From contig JAZRAC010000066.1 in assembly GCA_045634365.1 (NCBI GenBank), positions 37,503-101,502 of the forward strand: a DNA stretch of 64,000 bases, written 5' to 3'. Source of the DNA: HGM04593 sp045634365. GTDB lineage: Bacteria > Bacteroidota > Bacteroidia > Bacteroidales > Bacteroidaceae. Every line of letters starts with the position of its first letter. Positions within the stretch are counted from its first letter, which is position 1. A program made the translations under genes and the position numbers. Positions 17,583-25,951 of this stretch are shown one piece after another. The notes beneath the pieces are model-generated. The model had not been told where the DNA came from and searched no databases. It was given only the letters and a program-made list of their open reading frames with translations.

Positions 17583-18689
17583 ATGGAACTATTTCCCGCA
17601 TTAGAAGAAAAATACACCAAAGAGCAATACTCGGCAAGAGACGCTCAACGGCTCGCCGAATTTATTGCCTTCGGCCCCATAGTATTCCAAGCATCACGAT
17701 TGATGATTAAATTCGGAATACTGCAATTATTGAGAGACAACGACGGCGGATTAACCCGCACCGAGATTGCAAGCCGCACAGGTCTCTCCGATTACGCCGT
17801 TAAAATTCTAACCGACGCCTCACTCACAATAGGTTCCATACTCATCGATACAGAGACCGATAAATTCACATTGTCGAAAGTGGGTTGGTTCCTGCTGAAC
17901 GACCCTGCCACCCGAGTGAACATCGACTTTAACCACGATGTAAACTACATTGGAATGTTCGACCTTGAAGAAGCATTGACCGAGGGCAAGCCCGCCGGTC
18001 TTAAATACTTTGGAGAGTGGGACACTGTTTACGAAGGATTGTCGCGCCTCCCCGAGCAGGTACAGAAGAGCTGGTTCGCATTTGACCACTTCTACTCCGA
18101 CTGCTCTTTCGACGAGGCACTGAAAATAGTATTCAAAGACAACACCACAAAGAACCTTATCGACGTTGGTGGCAACACCGGCCGTTGGGCAATGAAGTGC
18201 GTGGGCTACGACAAAGATGTTCGGGTAACCATAATGGACCTGCCGCAACAGTTGGAACTTATGCGCAACGCAACAAAGGGGCTCGAAGGGGCCGACAGAA
18301 TAAACGGCTACGGACTCAACCTTTTGGACCCTGCTGCTTCATTCCCCACCGACAAGGAGTATGACGCTATATGGATGAGCCAATTCCTCGATTGTTTCAG
18401 CCTCGAAGAGATTGTGAGCATATTGAAGCGCGCAGCAAAAATTATGACCCCCAACACCCGTCTGTATATAATGGAGACACTTTGGGACCGCCAGAGATTC
18501 GAGCCGGCAGCATTCTGCTTGGCACAAATAAGCATCTACTTCACAGCAATAGCCAACGGAAACAGCAAAATGTATCACTCCGAGGATATGATAAAAGCCG
18601 TGAACGACGCAGGCTTGGAGGTTGAAACAATACACGACCATTTGGGACAAGGACACAGTATAATTGTTTGTAAAACTAAAAATATTTAA
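17583..18689 (+). CDS. SAM-dependent O-methyltransferase
   Basis: A 368-residue class I methyltransferase of the Methyltransf_2 (acetylserotonin O-methyltransferase-like) type. Residues about 25-110 form a winged-helix dimerisation region (LTRTEIASRTGLSDYAVKIL). The SAM loop is LIDVGGNTGRWAMKCVG, followed by VTIMDLPQQLELM. The C-terminus has GLEVETIHDHLGQGHSIIV. Such enzymes methylate phenolic hydroxyls, so methylation of the aryl head group is the natural guess; known aryl polyene heads carry ring methyl groups, so C-methylation is also possible. Its central cluster position supports a tailoring role. Confidence 0.82.
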   Translation: MELFPALEEKYTKEQYSARDAQRLAEFIAFGPIVFQASRLMIKFGILQLLRDNDGGLTRTEIASRTGLSDYAVKILTDASLTIGSILIDTETDKFTLSKVGWFLLNDPATRVNIDFNHDVNYIGMFDLEEALTEGKPAGLKYFGEWDTVYEGLSRLPEQVQKSWFAFDHFYSDCSFDEALKIVFKDNTTKNLIDVGGNTGRWAMKCVGYDKDVRVTIMDLPQQLELMRNATKGLEGADRINGYGLNLLDPAASFPTDKEYDAIWMSQFLDCFSLEEIVSILKRAAKIMTPNTRLYIMETLWDRQRFEPAAFCLAQISIYFTAIANGNSKMYHSEDMIKAVNDAGLEVETIHDHLGQGHSIIVCKTKNI

Positions 18690-18694
18690 ACACG

Positions 18695-18940
18695 ATGGAC
18701 AGAAAAGTTATTGAAGAGAAAGTAAGAGAGTTTTTGATTGAGGACCTTGAAATTGACGAAGAGAAAATCTACGACGATGCCCGCCTGAAAGAGGACATTG
18801 GCATCGACAGTTTGGACTATGTTGATATTGTTGTAATCGTTGAAAGAAACTTCGGATTCAAAATCAAGCCCGAAAATATGATGGATGTAAAAACCCTCAA
18901 AGATTTCTGCGACTACATAGAGAGCAACGTTAACAAATAA
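18695..18940 (+). CDS. Acyl carrier protein (ACP1)
   Basis: An 81-residue acidic protein. The phosphopantetheine-accepting serine is Ser39 in DIGIDSLDYVDIVV. It carries the growing chain during extension. It lies five bases after the methyltransferase and is one of two ACPs in the cluster; aryl polyene clusters normally have two, one for the starter and one for elongation, but which is which cannot be read from sequence. No phosphopantetheinyl transferase is in the window. Confidence 0.93.
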   Translation: MDRKVIEEKVREFLIEDLEIDEEKIYDDARLKEDIGIDSLDYVDIVVIVERNFGFKIKPENMMDVKTLKDFCDYIESNVNK

Positions 18941-18958
18941 AAAGAACCACAAAAACTC

Positions 18959-19846
18959 GTGAGCAACACCGCAAACACAAAATGGTCGGGAAAGACAGGG
19001 GGGCAAAAATGGATGCAAAAGAGCCTGATTATCCTGTTTCGATGGGTTAACATCAGGATTATGTATGCAATAATGGCGCTGGTAATCCCTTTCTATATGA
19101 TATTCAATAGAAAGGGTTACAATTCTACGTATTCATACTTTCGTAACAGATTTTCCTACTCCCCTTTCAAAGCCTTTGTGAATGTATATATAAATCAATT
19201 TACATTCGGACAGATTATTTTAGACCGCTTTGCGTTTTACGCAGGTAAAAGATTTCAAATAAATATCATTGGGAACGAGCACTATGAAGAGCTTATAGGG
19301 CAAGAGGATGGTTTTCTCATCATCAGTTCCCACGTAGGAAACTACGAACTGGCCGGTTATCATTTAAAAGCCACAAAGAAGAGCATCCACCCGCTTATTT
19401 ATGGTGGGGAGACGGCTACTGTGATGAGAAACAGGAGCAAGATGTTTGTCGGGCATAATATTGAAATGATACCGGTAACATCGGATATGTCACATTTGTT
19501 TGAGATTAACAATGCGTTAAGGGATGGTAATGTTGTGAGTATGCCGGGCGACAGAATTTTTGGTTCTGCCAAACATTTAGAACTGACATTCTTGGGGGAA
19601 AAGGCAAAATTCCCATTGGGACCGTTTGCCACTGCCGTGCAGCGTGAAGTTTCCATTATTTCCATATTTGTAATGAAGGAATCGACCAACAGATACACTA
19701 TCTATGTAAAGAGGCTCGACACCTCTTCGGGAACAAACAGAAAGGAGAAAATGGAATCCTTGGCGCAACAGTTCGTGAAGAATTTGGAAGAAATGGTGCT
19801 TAAATACCCCACACAATGGTTTAACTATTATGACTTTTGGGAATGA
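18959..19846 (+). CDS. LpxL/HtrB-like lipid acyltransferase
   Basis: A 295-residue membrane-bound acyltransferase of the lipid A biosynthesis (LpxL/LpxM) superfamily. An N-terminal hydrophobic segment (IMYAIMALVIPFYMIF) anchors it in the inner membrane. The catalytic H-x4-E is in SSHVGNYELAG, and GDRIFGSAKHLELTFLG, FPLGPFATAVQ and PTQWFNYYDFW are conserved family blocks. Start is GTG, 18 bases after ACP1. It could transfer an acyl chain, or the polyene itself, to a lipid; homologues in aryl polyene clusters have been assigned such a role. The stop overlaps the next ATG. Confidence 0.82.
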   Translation: MSNTANTKWSGKTGGQKWMQKSLIILFRWVNIRIMYAIMALVIPFYMIFNRKGYNSTYSYFRNRFSYSPFKAFVNVYINQFTFGQIILDRFAFYAGKRFQINIIGNEHYEELIGQEDGFLIISSHVGNYELAGYHLKATKKSIHPLIYGGETATVMRNRSKMFVGHNIEMIPVTSDMSHLFEINNALRDGNVVSMPGDRIFGSAKHLELTFLGEKAKFPLGPFATAVQREVSIISIFVMKESTNRYTIYVKRLDTSSGTNRKEKMESLAQQFVKNLEEMVLKYPTQWFNYYDFWE

Positions 19847-20289
19847 GTAAAGAGTTTGAATCGATAGACATTCTGAAACTGCTTCCGCAGCAACCGCCGT
19901 TTGTTATGGTGGACAAATTGTTGCACTTCGACCCGCAAGTAACAATCACAGGCTTGCGCATAGAGAAGGATAACATTTTTGTTGAGAATGGGATATTTAC
20001 CCCCTCGGGGTTGATTGAAAATATTGCACAGACTTGTGCCGCGAGAATGGGTTACATTAACCAGTTTATCTACAAAGATAATGTAAAGCTCGGCTTTATT
20101 GGTTCTGTGAGAAATTTGGAGATTGCAAGATGTCCCAAGGCCGGTGAGGTTCTTACCACATCCATAAAAATTATGGAAGAGGTATTCCAGATGACTTTGG
20201 TGGAGGCCGAAGTTAAAGTGGGAGAAGAGATTATCGTAACATCGGAGATGAAGATTGCCCTAAGTGATATTGATTCCAATGCAAACTGA
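19843..20289 (+). CDS. Hotdog 3-hydroxyacyl-ACP dehydratase-like protein (ApeP-like)
   Basis: A 148-residue single-hotdog protein starting at an ATG that overlaps the previous stop (ATGA). It opens like FabZ (LLPQQPPFVMVDKLL). In the place of the FabZ catalytic histidine segment it has VENGIFTPSGLIENIAQTCA, so the usual HFPG histidine is missing while the glutamate-containing helix is kept. Families like ApeP in aryl polyene clusters share this layout. It could be a dehydratase with altered catalysis or a partner of the complete dehydratase at 26379. A TTG six bases upstream is a less likely start. Confidence 0.75.
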   Translation: MSKEFESIDILKLLPQQPPFVMVDKLLHFDPQVTITGLRIEKDNIFVENGIFTPSGLIENIAQTCAARMGYINQFIYKDNVKLGFIGSVRNLEIARCPKAGEVLTTSIKIMEEVFQMTLVEAEVKVGEEIIVTSEMKIALSDIDSNAN

Positions 20290-20290
20290 G

Positions 20291-20719
20291 ATGAAGGCAG
20301 AAAAGATACTTGTAGCATCGAAGGAGTTTACCCCACGATTCAGCGAGGTCGATTCAATGAGCATCGTTTGGCACGGCTCGTATCCTCTCTATTTTGAGGA
20401 TGCACGCGAGGCATTCGGCGAGAAGTACGGATTGGGCTATCTGTTCATCTATGGGAATGGATATTATGCTCCATTGGTGGACCTGGCTTTTCACTACAAG
20501 AAACCCATTATCTATGGAATGAAATGCCGCATCAATGTATACTATCGACCTACGCCGGCAGCAAAAATTATCTTTGATTACGAGATTTTTGACACAAGCG
20601 ACAACTCTCTTTGTACCACCGGACACACCGTACAGGTGTTTATGGACAAGAGCTATCAGTTAGTATGGACAAACCCGGAGTTCTACGAGAAGTGGAAAAA
20701 AGAAAAGGGGATAGAATGA
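20291..20719 (+). CDS. Acyl-CoA/ACP thioesterase of the 4HBT (YbgC) hotdog type
   Basis: A 142-residue hotdog protein. The active-site aspartate lies in FSEVDSMSIVWHGSYPLYFED, which matches the 4-hydroxybenzoyl-CoA thioesterase signature (D-x-M-x-V-x-W/Y-H-x-x-Y). It may release the finished polyene from ACP or clear mischarged carriers; aryl polyene clusters contain such a thioesterase. I start at the ATG one base after the previous stop. Its own stop overlaps the next ATG. Confidence 0.82.
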   Translation: MKAEKILVASKEFTPRFSEVDSMSIVWHGSYPLYFEDAREAFGEKYGLGYLFIYGNGYYAPLVDLAFHYKKPIIYGMKCRINVYYRPTPAAKIIFDYEIFDTSDNSLCTTGHTVQVFMDKSYQLVWTNPEFYEKWKKEKGIE

Positions 20720-21870
20720 TTGTAAAGATTGCAGACAGTATAATATCTCCGTTGGGATACAGTACCGAGGAGAATTACAACAACGTAAAGGCAGGCAACA
20801 CTAATTTGGTGTTGCACGATGGATTATGGAATATTCCTACGCCTTTTATCGGCTCATTATTCAACGAAGAGGAACTTAATTTCATTTATAATAACAATAT
20901 AAAAAGCAATTTTGTTCTTACAAAGTTCGAAAAAATAATGATTCTGTCTGCATCGCAAGCAATAGAGAGGGCCGGAATTGATGTAACATCCAATAAGGTA
21001 ATATTCATCATATCCTCAACAAAAGGGAATATTGAGCTACTCGATTCCAACCCTTTAAACCTTCCACACGAGAGGGTGCTGTTAGGCGAGTCGGCACAGA
21101 TTGTATGCAACCACTTCAAAAACCCCAACAAGCCCATAGTTGTTTCAAACGCCTGTATTTCGGGTGCGTGCGCGCAACTGACAGCCGCAAGGTTGCTCGA
21201 AGGGGGAAAATACGAATATGCTGTGGTGATTGGTGCCGATGTTCAGTCGAAATTCATAGTATCCGGCTTTCAATCATTTAAAGCATTGTCGGGAGAGCCC
21301 TGTAAGCCATTCGACAAAGAGAGAAAGGGATTAAATGTGGGAGAGGCCGCAGGCACCATAATCTTCAAGCGCAAGCAGAAGGATGAAATTGGTGAGGCCG
21401 AATGGGTATTGTGCGACGGAGCAATAAGAAACGACGCCAACCACATTTCGGGCCCGTCCCGTACAGGAGAAGGCAGTTACAGAGCACTGGTAAAAATCAT
21501 CAATAATACCGACACAAATAAATTGGGACTGATAAACGTGCACGGCACAGCAACAGCCTACAACGACGAAATGGAGTCCATTGCCATAAACAGAGCAGGG
21601 CTCTCGAACATACCCGTTAATGGATTGAAAGGTTATTACGGGCACACCATGGGAGCAGCCGGCGTTATTGAGACTATTTTGTCGCAAAAATCCTTGGAGA
21701 ATAATATTATATTGGGAACCAAAGGATTTACAGAATTGGGAGTCTCGAACAGCATTGTAATTTCAAACAAGAATATTGCAACCGACAAGAAACAGTTTAT
21801 CAAACTGCTGTCGGGGTTCGGAGGATGCAATGTTGCACTATTATATAAGCTGGGAGGAGAGAGAGAATGA
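20716..21870 (+). CDS. Beta-ketoacyl-ACP synthase (KS2)
   Basis: A 384-residue ketosynthase with Cys147 in VVSNACISGACAQ, His276 in INVHGTATAYND and His310 in GYYGHTMGAAG, so the triad is complete. It is more divergent than KS1 and KS3, especially in its first 120 residues, and may use a different chain length. The start ATG overlaps the thioesterase stop and its stop overlaps the next start, indicating tight translational coupling. Confidence 0.85.
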   Translation: MIVKIADSIISPLGYSTEENYNNVKAGNTNLVLHDGLWNIPTPFIGSLFNEEELNFIYNNNIKSNFVLTKFEKIMILSASQAIERAGIDVTSNKVIFIISSTKGNIELLDSNPLNLPHERVLLGESAQIVCNHFKNPNKPIVVSNACISGACAQLTAARLLEGGKYEYAVVIGADVQSKFIVSGFQSFKALSGEPCKPFDKERKGLNVGEAAGTIIFKRKQKDEIGEAEWVLCDGAIRNDANHISGPSRTGEGSYRALVKIINNTDTNKLGLINVHGTATAYNDEMESIAINRAGLSNIPVNGLKGYYGHTMGAAGVIETILSQKSLENNIILGTKGFTELGVSNSIVISNKNIATDKKQFIKLLSGFGGCNVALLYKLGGERE

Positions 21871-22463
21871 TGGGCATAGGCAGTTGGGTTAAAATTGATT
21901 CGAATCACGTTTGCCTGAATGGCGAAAAGATGATTGTCGAGGAGAGAGGAAAGGAACTTTTGGTGGCCTTGTATCGCAAATACATAAAGGATTATCCGAA
22001 ATTCTTTAAGATGGACACCTTGTGCCGTTTGGGGGTTGTAGCCAGCGACCTGCTCATCAGCAGCAAAGAGATAAGCGACAAAGAAAATATGTCGATAATT
22101 CTTTTTAACGCAGCAGGCTCCATTGCCAACGACTCCTCGTACCAAAAAACAATTCTCGACAGCAACTACTTCCCGAGCCCGGCAGTATTTGTCTACACCC
22201 TGCCCAACATTGTGACGGGAGAGATTGCAATAAAACACAAAATATATGGCGAAACATCGTTCTATATAACCAAAGAGGCCGATGCTACCCAAATATTTGA
22301 CATAGTAAACAGCAGCCTGCCTGATAATGGAGCATCAGCCTGCATCTGCGGCTGGCTGGAATGTAAGGCCGACGACAACTTTGAGGCCACCCTGTTTTTA
22401 TTGGACAACAGTAACCACTGTTTATTTAACATTGAAAATATAAACCGTATTATAAACTATTAA
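21867..22463 (+). CDS. Ketosynthase N-terminal-like protein
   Basis: A 198-residue protein coupled by ATGA to KS2. The middle resembles the N-terminal half of a ketosynthase: NMSIILFNAAGSIANDSSYQ, then FPSPAVFVYTLPNIVTGEIA and HKIYGETSFYI, where FVYTLPNIVTGEIA fits the region before the nucleophile. It has no nucleophile cysteine in the normal context and lacks the C-terminal His blocks. Stand-alone proteins of this kind (beta-ketoacyl synthase N-terminal domain family) are known from aryl polyene clusters. It could be a structural partner of a ketosynthase. Confidence 0.65.
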   Translation: MMGIGSWVKIDSNHVCLNGEKMIVEERGKELLVALYRKYIKDYPKFFKMDTLCRLGVVASDLLISSKEISDKENMSIILFNAAGSIANDSSYQKTILDSNYFPSPAVFVYTLPNIVTGEIAIKHKIYGETSFYITKEADATQIFDIVNSSLPDNGASACICGWLECKADDNFEATLFLLDNSNHCLFNIENINRIINY

Positions 22464-22475
22464 TAATTAAGTAAA

Positions 22476-22733
22476 ATGGAAGATTTGATACTTAAATTGA
22501 AGGAGGAGATTATTGAGGTACTTAATCTCGAAGATGTACAACCCGAGGATATTCAGAACGATGCACCTCTCTTTGGCGAGGGCTTGGGCTTGGATTCTAT
22601 CGACGCATTGGAGCTTATTGTACTTATGGAGAAAAACTATGGTATTAAACTGAAAGACGCTGCCGAGGGTAAGGAGATTTTCAAGTCCATCAGCGTAATG
22701 GCAGAATACATTAAGAATAATCGTACAAAGTAA
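22476..22733 (+). CDS. Acyl carrier protein (ACP2)
   Basis: An 85-residue ACP. The attachment serine is Ser41 in GEGLGLDSIDALELIVL. It sits 12 bases after the ketosynthase-like gene and 7 bases before KS3. Its helix II is more like fatty acid ACPs than that of ACP1. Confidence 0.93.
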   Translation: MEDLILKLKEEIIEVLNLEDVQPEDIQNDAPLFGEGLGLDSIDALELIVLMEKNYGIKLKDAAEGKEIFKSISVMAEYIKNNRTK

Positions 22734-22740
22734 GCAGCAA

Positions 22741-23937
22741 ATGAACAGACCGATTTTTATTACTGGCGCAGGAATCATCAGTCCCATTGGAACTAATATG
22801 AGAGAGGTATCCGATTCTTTAAAAAATAAAGAAGCGGGTATTTCTGCAATAAAGTATTTAAAAACGGAACATACAGAATTTCCGGTTGGAGAGGTAAAAC
22901 TCTCCAACTGCGAAATGATGCAACGACTAAACATCACAGACGATACCCCCACCACAAGAACATCGCTGATGGGAATGTTGGCTCTGAAAGAGGCCATAGA
23001 GGATGCGGGCCTGTCGTCACAAGATTTAAAGGAAACAGGCTTTATATCGGGTACCACCGTCGGAGGTATGGATATGAGCGAGCAATTCTACATAGATTTC
23101 CTGACAAACAACACCAGAAACGAGTACATTGCAACCCACGACTGTGGTGCGTGTACCGAAATGATTGCAGATTACTTTGGAGGATTCAATTTCGTAACAT
23201 CCACCTCCACCGCCTGCTCCTCGGCTGCAAATGCAATTATTTTAGGAGCAAACATCATCAAGAACGGCCTGTCAGACATTGTTATTGTGGGCGGCAGTGA
23301 ATGTATCACAAAATTTCACTTGAACGGCTTTAACTCCTTGATGATACTCGACCAGCAACATTGCAGACCTTTCGACGAGACACGAGCCGGACTCAATCTT
23401 GGAGAGGGTGCTGCATACATTGTATTAGAGAGCGAAGATTCGGTAAAAAGAAGAAACGCAAAGATAAAGGCTGTTCTCAAAGGCTATGGAAATGCCTGCG
23501 ACGCCTTTCACCAGACAGCCTCGTCGCCCGACGGAGAGGGAGCATTCCTCTCGATGCAAGAGGCCATAAATTCGGCAAATTTAAAGTGCGAGGAGATTGA
23601 CTACATAAATGCACACGGAACAGGCACGCCCAACAACGATTTAAGCGAAAGCCAGGCAGTAAAGCGTGTATTCGGCGAAGCTGTGCCCCCTATCTCATCC
23701 ACAAAATCATATACAGGACACACCACAAGTGCATCGGGCTCCATTGAGCTTGCAATATGTTTGATAGCACTGGAAGAGCAGTTCCTGCCTGTAAACTTAA
23801 ATTGGGGGAATAAAGCCGATGGCGTAGTTACACCCGTAACCGACAGCCGGCCCTCAAAACCCATAAACAATATTTTGTGCAACTCCTTTGGGTTTGGTGG
23901 CAACGATTCCTCACTAATTATTTCTAAATGGGATTGA
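22741..23937 (+). CDS. Beta-ketoacyl-ACP synthase, FabF type (KS3)
   Basis: A 398-residue ketosynthase with Cys159 in TSTACSSAANAI, His292 in INAHGTGTPNNDLSE and His327 in SYTGHTTSASG. It is the most canonical FabF-like protein in the cluster and probably the main elongating enzyme together with ACP2. The next gene, a degenerate ketosynthase, starts two bases after its stop and may be its chain-length-factor-like partner, as in type II systems where the two are adjacent. Confidence 0.9.
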   Translation: MNRPIFITGAGIISPIGTNMREVSDSLKNKEAGISAIKYLKTEHTEFPVGEVKLSNCEMMQRLNITDDTPTTRTSLMGMLALKEAIEDAGLSSQDLKETGFISGTTVGGMDMSEQFYIDFLTNNTRNEYIATHDCGACTEMIADYFGGFNFVTSTSTACSSAANAIILGANIIKNGLSDIVIVGGSECITKFHLNGFNSLMILDQQHCRPFDETRAGLNLGEGAAYIVLESEDSVKRRNAKIKAVLKGYGNACDAFHQTASSPDGEGAFLSMQEAINSANLKCEEIDYINAHGTGTPNNDLSESQAVKRVFGEAVPPISSTKSYTGHTTSASGSIELAICLIALEEQFLPVNLNWGNKADGVVTPVTDSRPSKPINNILCNSFGFGGNDSSLIISKWD

Positions 23938-23939
23938 TT

Positions 23940-24977
23940 ATGAACAAGAAGATATATATAAACGGAGCCGAACAGATATCTATTCAAAAGCCATTGTGCG
24001 AAGAATGGATAGAGAATCCTATAATATATGATACTCAATATACACGTAGCATAGAACCGGACTTTAAAGCCTTTCTCTCCCCGATAGAGGCACGACGAAT
24101 GGGCAAGATTCTTAAACGTGCATTGGTATCCTCCCTCTCTTTGCTGAACAAAGTAGGGGTTAAAGAGCCGCAAGCCATTATAACAGGAACCGGACTTGGT
24201 TGCATTGAGAATACAGAGCTATTCCTCGACTCACTATGCAATAACGGCGAATCGCTGTTGAAGCCCACCCATTTTATGCAATCCACACACAACACCATAA
24301 GTTCGTTACTCTCGATTCACACAAAGTCCCACGGCTATAATGTAACTTATGCCCACAAAGGAGTATCGTTCGACTCGGCCCTGTACGACGCCTATATGCA
24401 GCTTCTGCTGGGCAAAATAGAGAATGCCTTGGTGGGAGGGCACGACGAAATGACACCCTCGTACTTCACCCTGTTGGAGAAGATAAACTACGTTGGCGGC
24501 AATATGAAGGGAGTTTGTGGCGAGGCAGCAGTTTCGGCATTTTTAAGCAACAAGAAAGAGAACAGCCTCTGCGAGTTTGTGGGAATGAGAATGATATATA
24601 AACCTACACCCGAAAGGCTGAAAGAGGAGCTGGACAAATTATTGGCTAAATGCAATATGGAAGGTTCGTCTATCGATGCAATAATGACCGGAATAAGCGG
24701 AAACGAGGCCAACGACAATGTGTACCCCGATTACATAAATGCAATTTCGCCCGACGCTGCCCTGCTCCGCTACAAGCACCTGTTCGGAGAATGTTACACC
24801 TCCTCGGGCTTTGCACTGTATGCTGCGGCACACTGCCTGCACAACAACAAATTCCCCGAGCATTTGATATACAAGAACAGCCTGCCCCAAGATGGTTGCA
24901 GAACAATTCTTCTGCTGAACCACTCCGATGGCAAGAATTTCAGTATAACACTATTAAAATCACTATGTGGAAACTAA
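23940..24977 (+). CDS. Degenerate ketosynthase-like protein (chain-length-factor candidate)
   Basis: A 345-residue protein with ketosynthase-like organisation but no catalytic triad. Where the nucleophile should be it reads NVTYAHKGVSFDSALYD, with His139 in place of Cys. The first His block has become TGISGNEANDN and the second FGECYTSSGFAL. Loss of the cysteine while keeping the fold is typical of chain-length factors of type II polyketide systems. It follows KS3 directly, which supports a heterodimer. I start at ATG 23940, just after the KS3 stop; an in-frame ATG at 23928 would overlap. Confidence 0.7.
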   Translation: MNKKIYINGAEQISIQKPLCEEWIENPIIYDTQYTRSIEPDFKAFLSPIEARRMGKILKRALVSSLSLLNKVGVKEPQAIITGTGLGCIENTELFLDSLCNNGESLLKPTHFMQSTHNTISSLLSIHTKSHGYNVTYAHKGVSFDSALYDAYMQLLLGKIENALVGGHDEMTPSYFTLLEKINYVGGNMKGVCGEAAVSAFLSNKKENSLCEFVGMRMIYKPTPERLKEELDKLLAKCNMEGSSIDAIMTGISGNEANDNVYPDYINAISPDAALLRYKHLFGECYTSSGFALYAAAHCLHNNKFPEHLIYKNSLPQDGCRTILLLNHSDGKNFSITLLKSLCGN

Positions 24978-25318
24978 TACCATATATAATAGTACAGTGT
25001 ATGCTACTCTCGGGCGGACAGGTATTTTTGAAGTTCGCCTTGATGAGAATGGAACAGTTCAGCTGGTCGTGGAGTTACTTTCACAGCCTGCTCACCAATT
25101 GGCGTTTCCTTGCCTGTGGAATATGCTACGGAGTGGGCTCCGTACTATGGATGTACATACTTAAAAATTTTCCGTTCAGCATAGCCTACCCTCTGGTCAG
25201 CATAAGCTATGTTATTGGAATATTTGCAGCAGTCATATTCTTCCACGAGCAGGTACCCTTAACTCGCTGGTTGGGCGTATTATTGATTATGGGCGGCTGT
25301 TGTTTAATTGTAAAATAA
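24965..25318 (+). CDS. Small four-helix membrane transporter-like protein (SMR/EamA fold)
   Basis: A 117-residue very hydrophobic protein with four predicted membrane segments: LIPYIIVQCMLLSGGQVFL, FLACGICYGVGSVLWMYIL, YPLVSISYVIGIFAAVIFF and WLGVLLIMGGCCLIV. The segment order and the motif FPFSIAYPLVSISYV resemble EmrE/ArnE-ArnF type small multidrug-resistance-like proteins, some of which flip lipid-linked sugars. A role in flipping the glycosylated polyene lipid is possible. It overlaps the end of the pseudo-ketosynthase by 13 bases. Confidence 0.75.
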   Translation: MWKLIPYIIVQCMLLSGGQVFLKFALMRMEQFSWSWSYFHSLLTNWRFLACGICYGVGSVLWMYILKNFPFSIAYPLVSISYVIGIFAAVIFFHEQVPLTRWLGVLLIMGGCCLIVK

Positions 25319-25327
25319 GAGATTACT

Positions 25328-25951
25328 ATGAGAAAATTTGCACTTATAATATTTACCATATTAGGATTGAGCCTCCACTCCTATGCTCAAACTATCAATC
25401 AAGAGGAACTTATTGCCAAGGTCAACCAAGCAGCCGGCAATATAAAATCGTTGGAGTGCGAATTCACTCAAACAAAACATATATCTCTTCTCAAAGACAA
25501 AATGCTGTCGAGCGGAAAGATGTATTACAACAGCAACAATAAATTACGTTGGGAGTATATCTCTCCATATAAATACTGCTTCATCCTGAACGACACAAAG
25601 GTATCTTTGGCCTCATCGACAAAAAAAGATGTCATTGATATTAAAAACAACCAGATGTTTCAGGAGATTGTGAAAATAATGATGAACAGCGTTACAGGCA
25701 GATGTCTGTCGAGCTCCTCCGATTTTAGAGTGAGCGTCACGGTCGATGGCGAGAGAACCATCGCAGTGCTCTACCCTAAAAAGAAGAATTTAAGACAACT
25801 ATTCTCGAACATCACTCTGCGCTTCAACGCCGACTATTCGATGATTGAAACAGTGGAGCTATTCGAGAAAAGTGGCGACAAGACAGAAATTAAATTGATA
25901 AGCCCCAAATTGAATGGAGAAATCAATGAGAGTGTGTTTGCTATTGATTAG
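25328..25951 (+). CDS. LolA-like outer membrane lipoprotein carrier family protein
   Basis: A 207-residue periplasmic protein. Residues 1-20 are a signal peptide (ending SYAQ). The mature part starts with NQEELIAKVNQAAGNIKSLE and CEFTQTKHI, the typical LolA opening, and continues with SSGKMYYNSNNKLRWEYISP. LolA carries lipoproteins across the periplasm; the cluster copies in aryl polyene loci are thought to carry the pigment lipid to the outer membrane. Its end overlaps the next gene by 26 bases. Confidence 0.82.
   Translation: MRKFALIIFTILGLSLHSYAQTINQEELIAKVNQAAGNIKSLECEFTQTKHISLLKDKMLSSGKMYYNSNNKLRWEYISPYKYCFILNDTKVSLASSTKKDVIDIKNNQMFQEIVKIMMNSVTGRCLSSSSDFRVSVTVDGERTIAVLYPKKKNLRQLFSNITLRFNADYSMIETVELFEKSGDKTEIKLISPKLNGEINESVFAID

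Noticed and set aside
20611..20715. Upstream start for KS2
   Set aside because: It lies inside the thioesterase gene; the ATGA at 20716 fits the coupling seen through the cluster.
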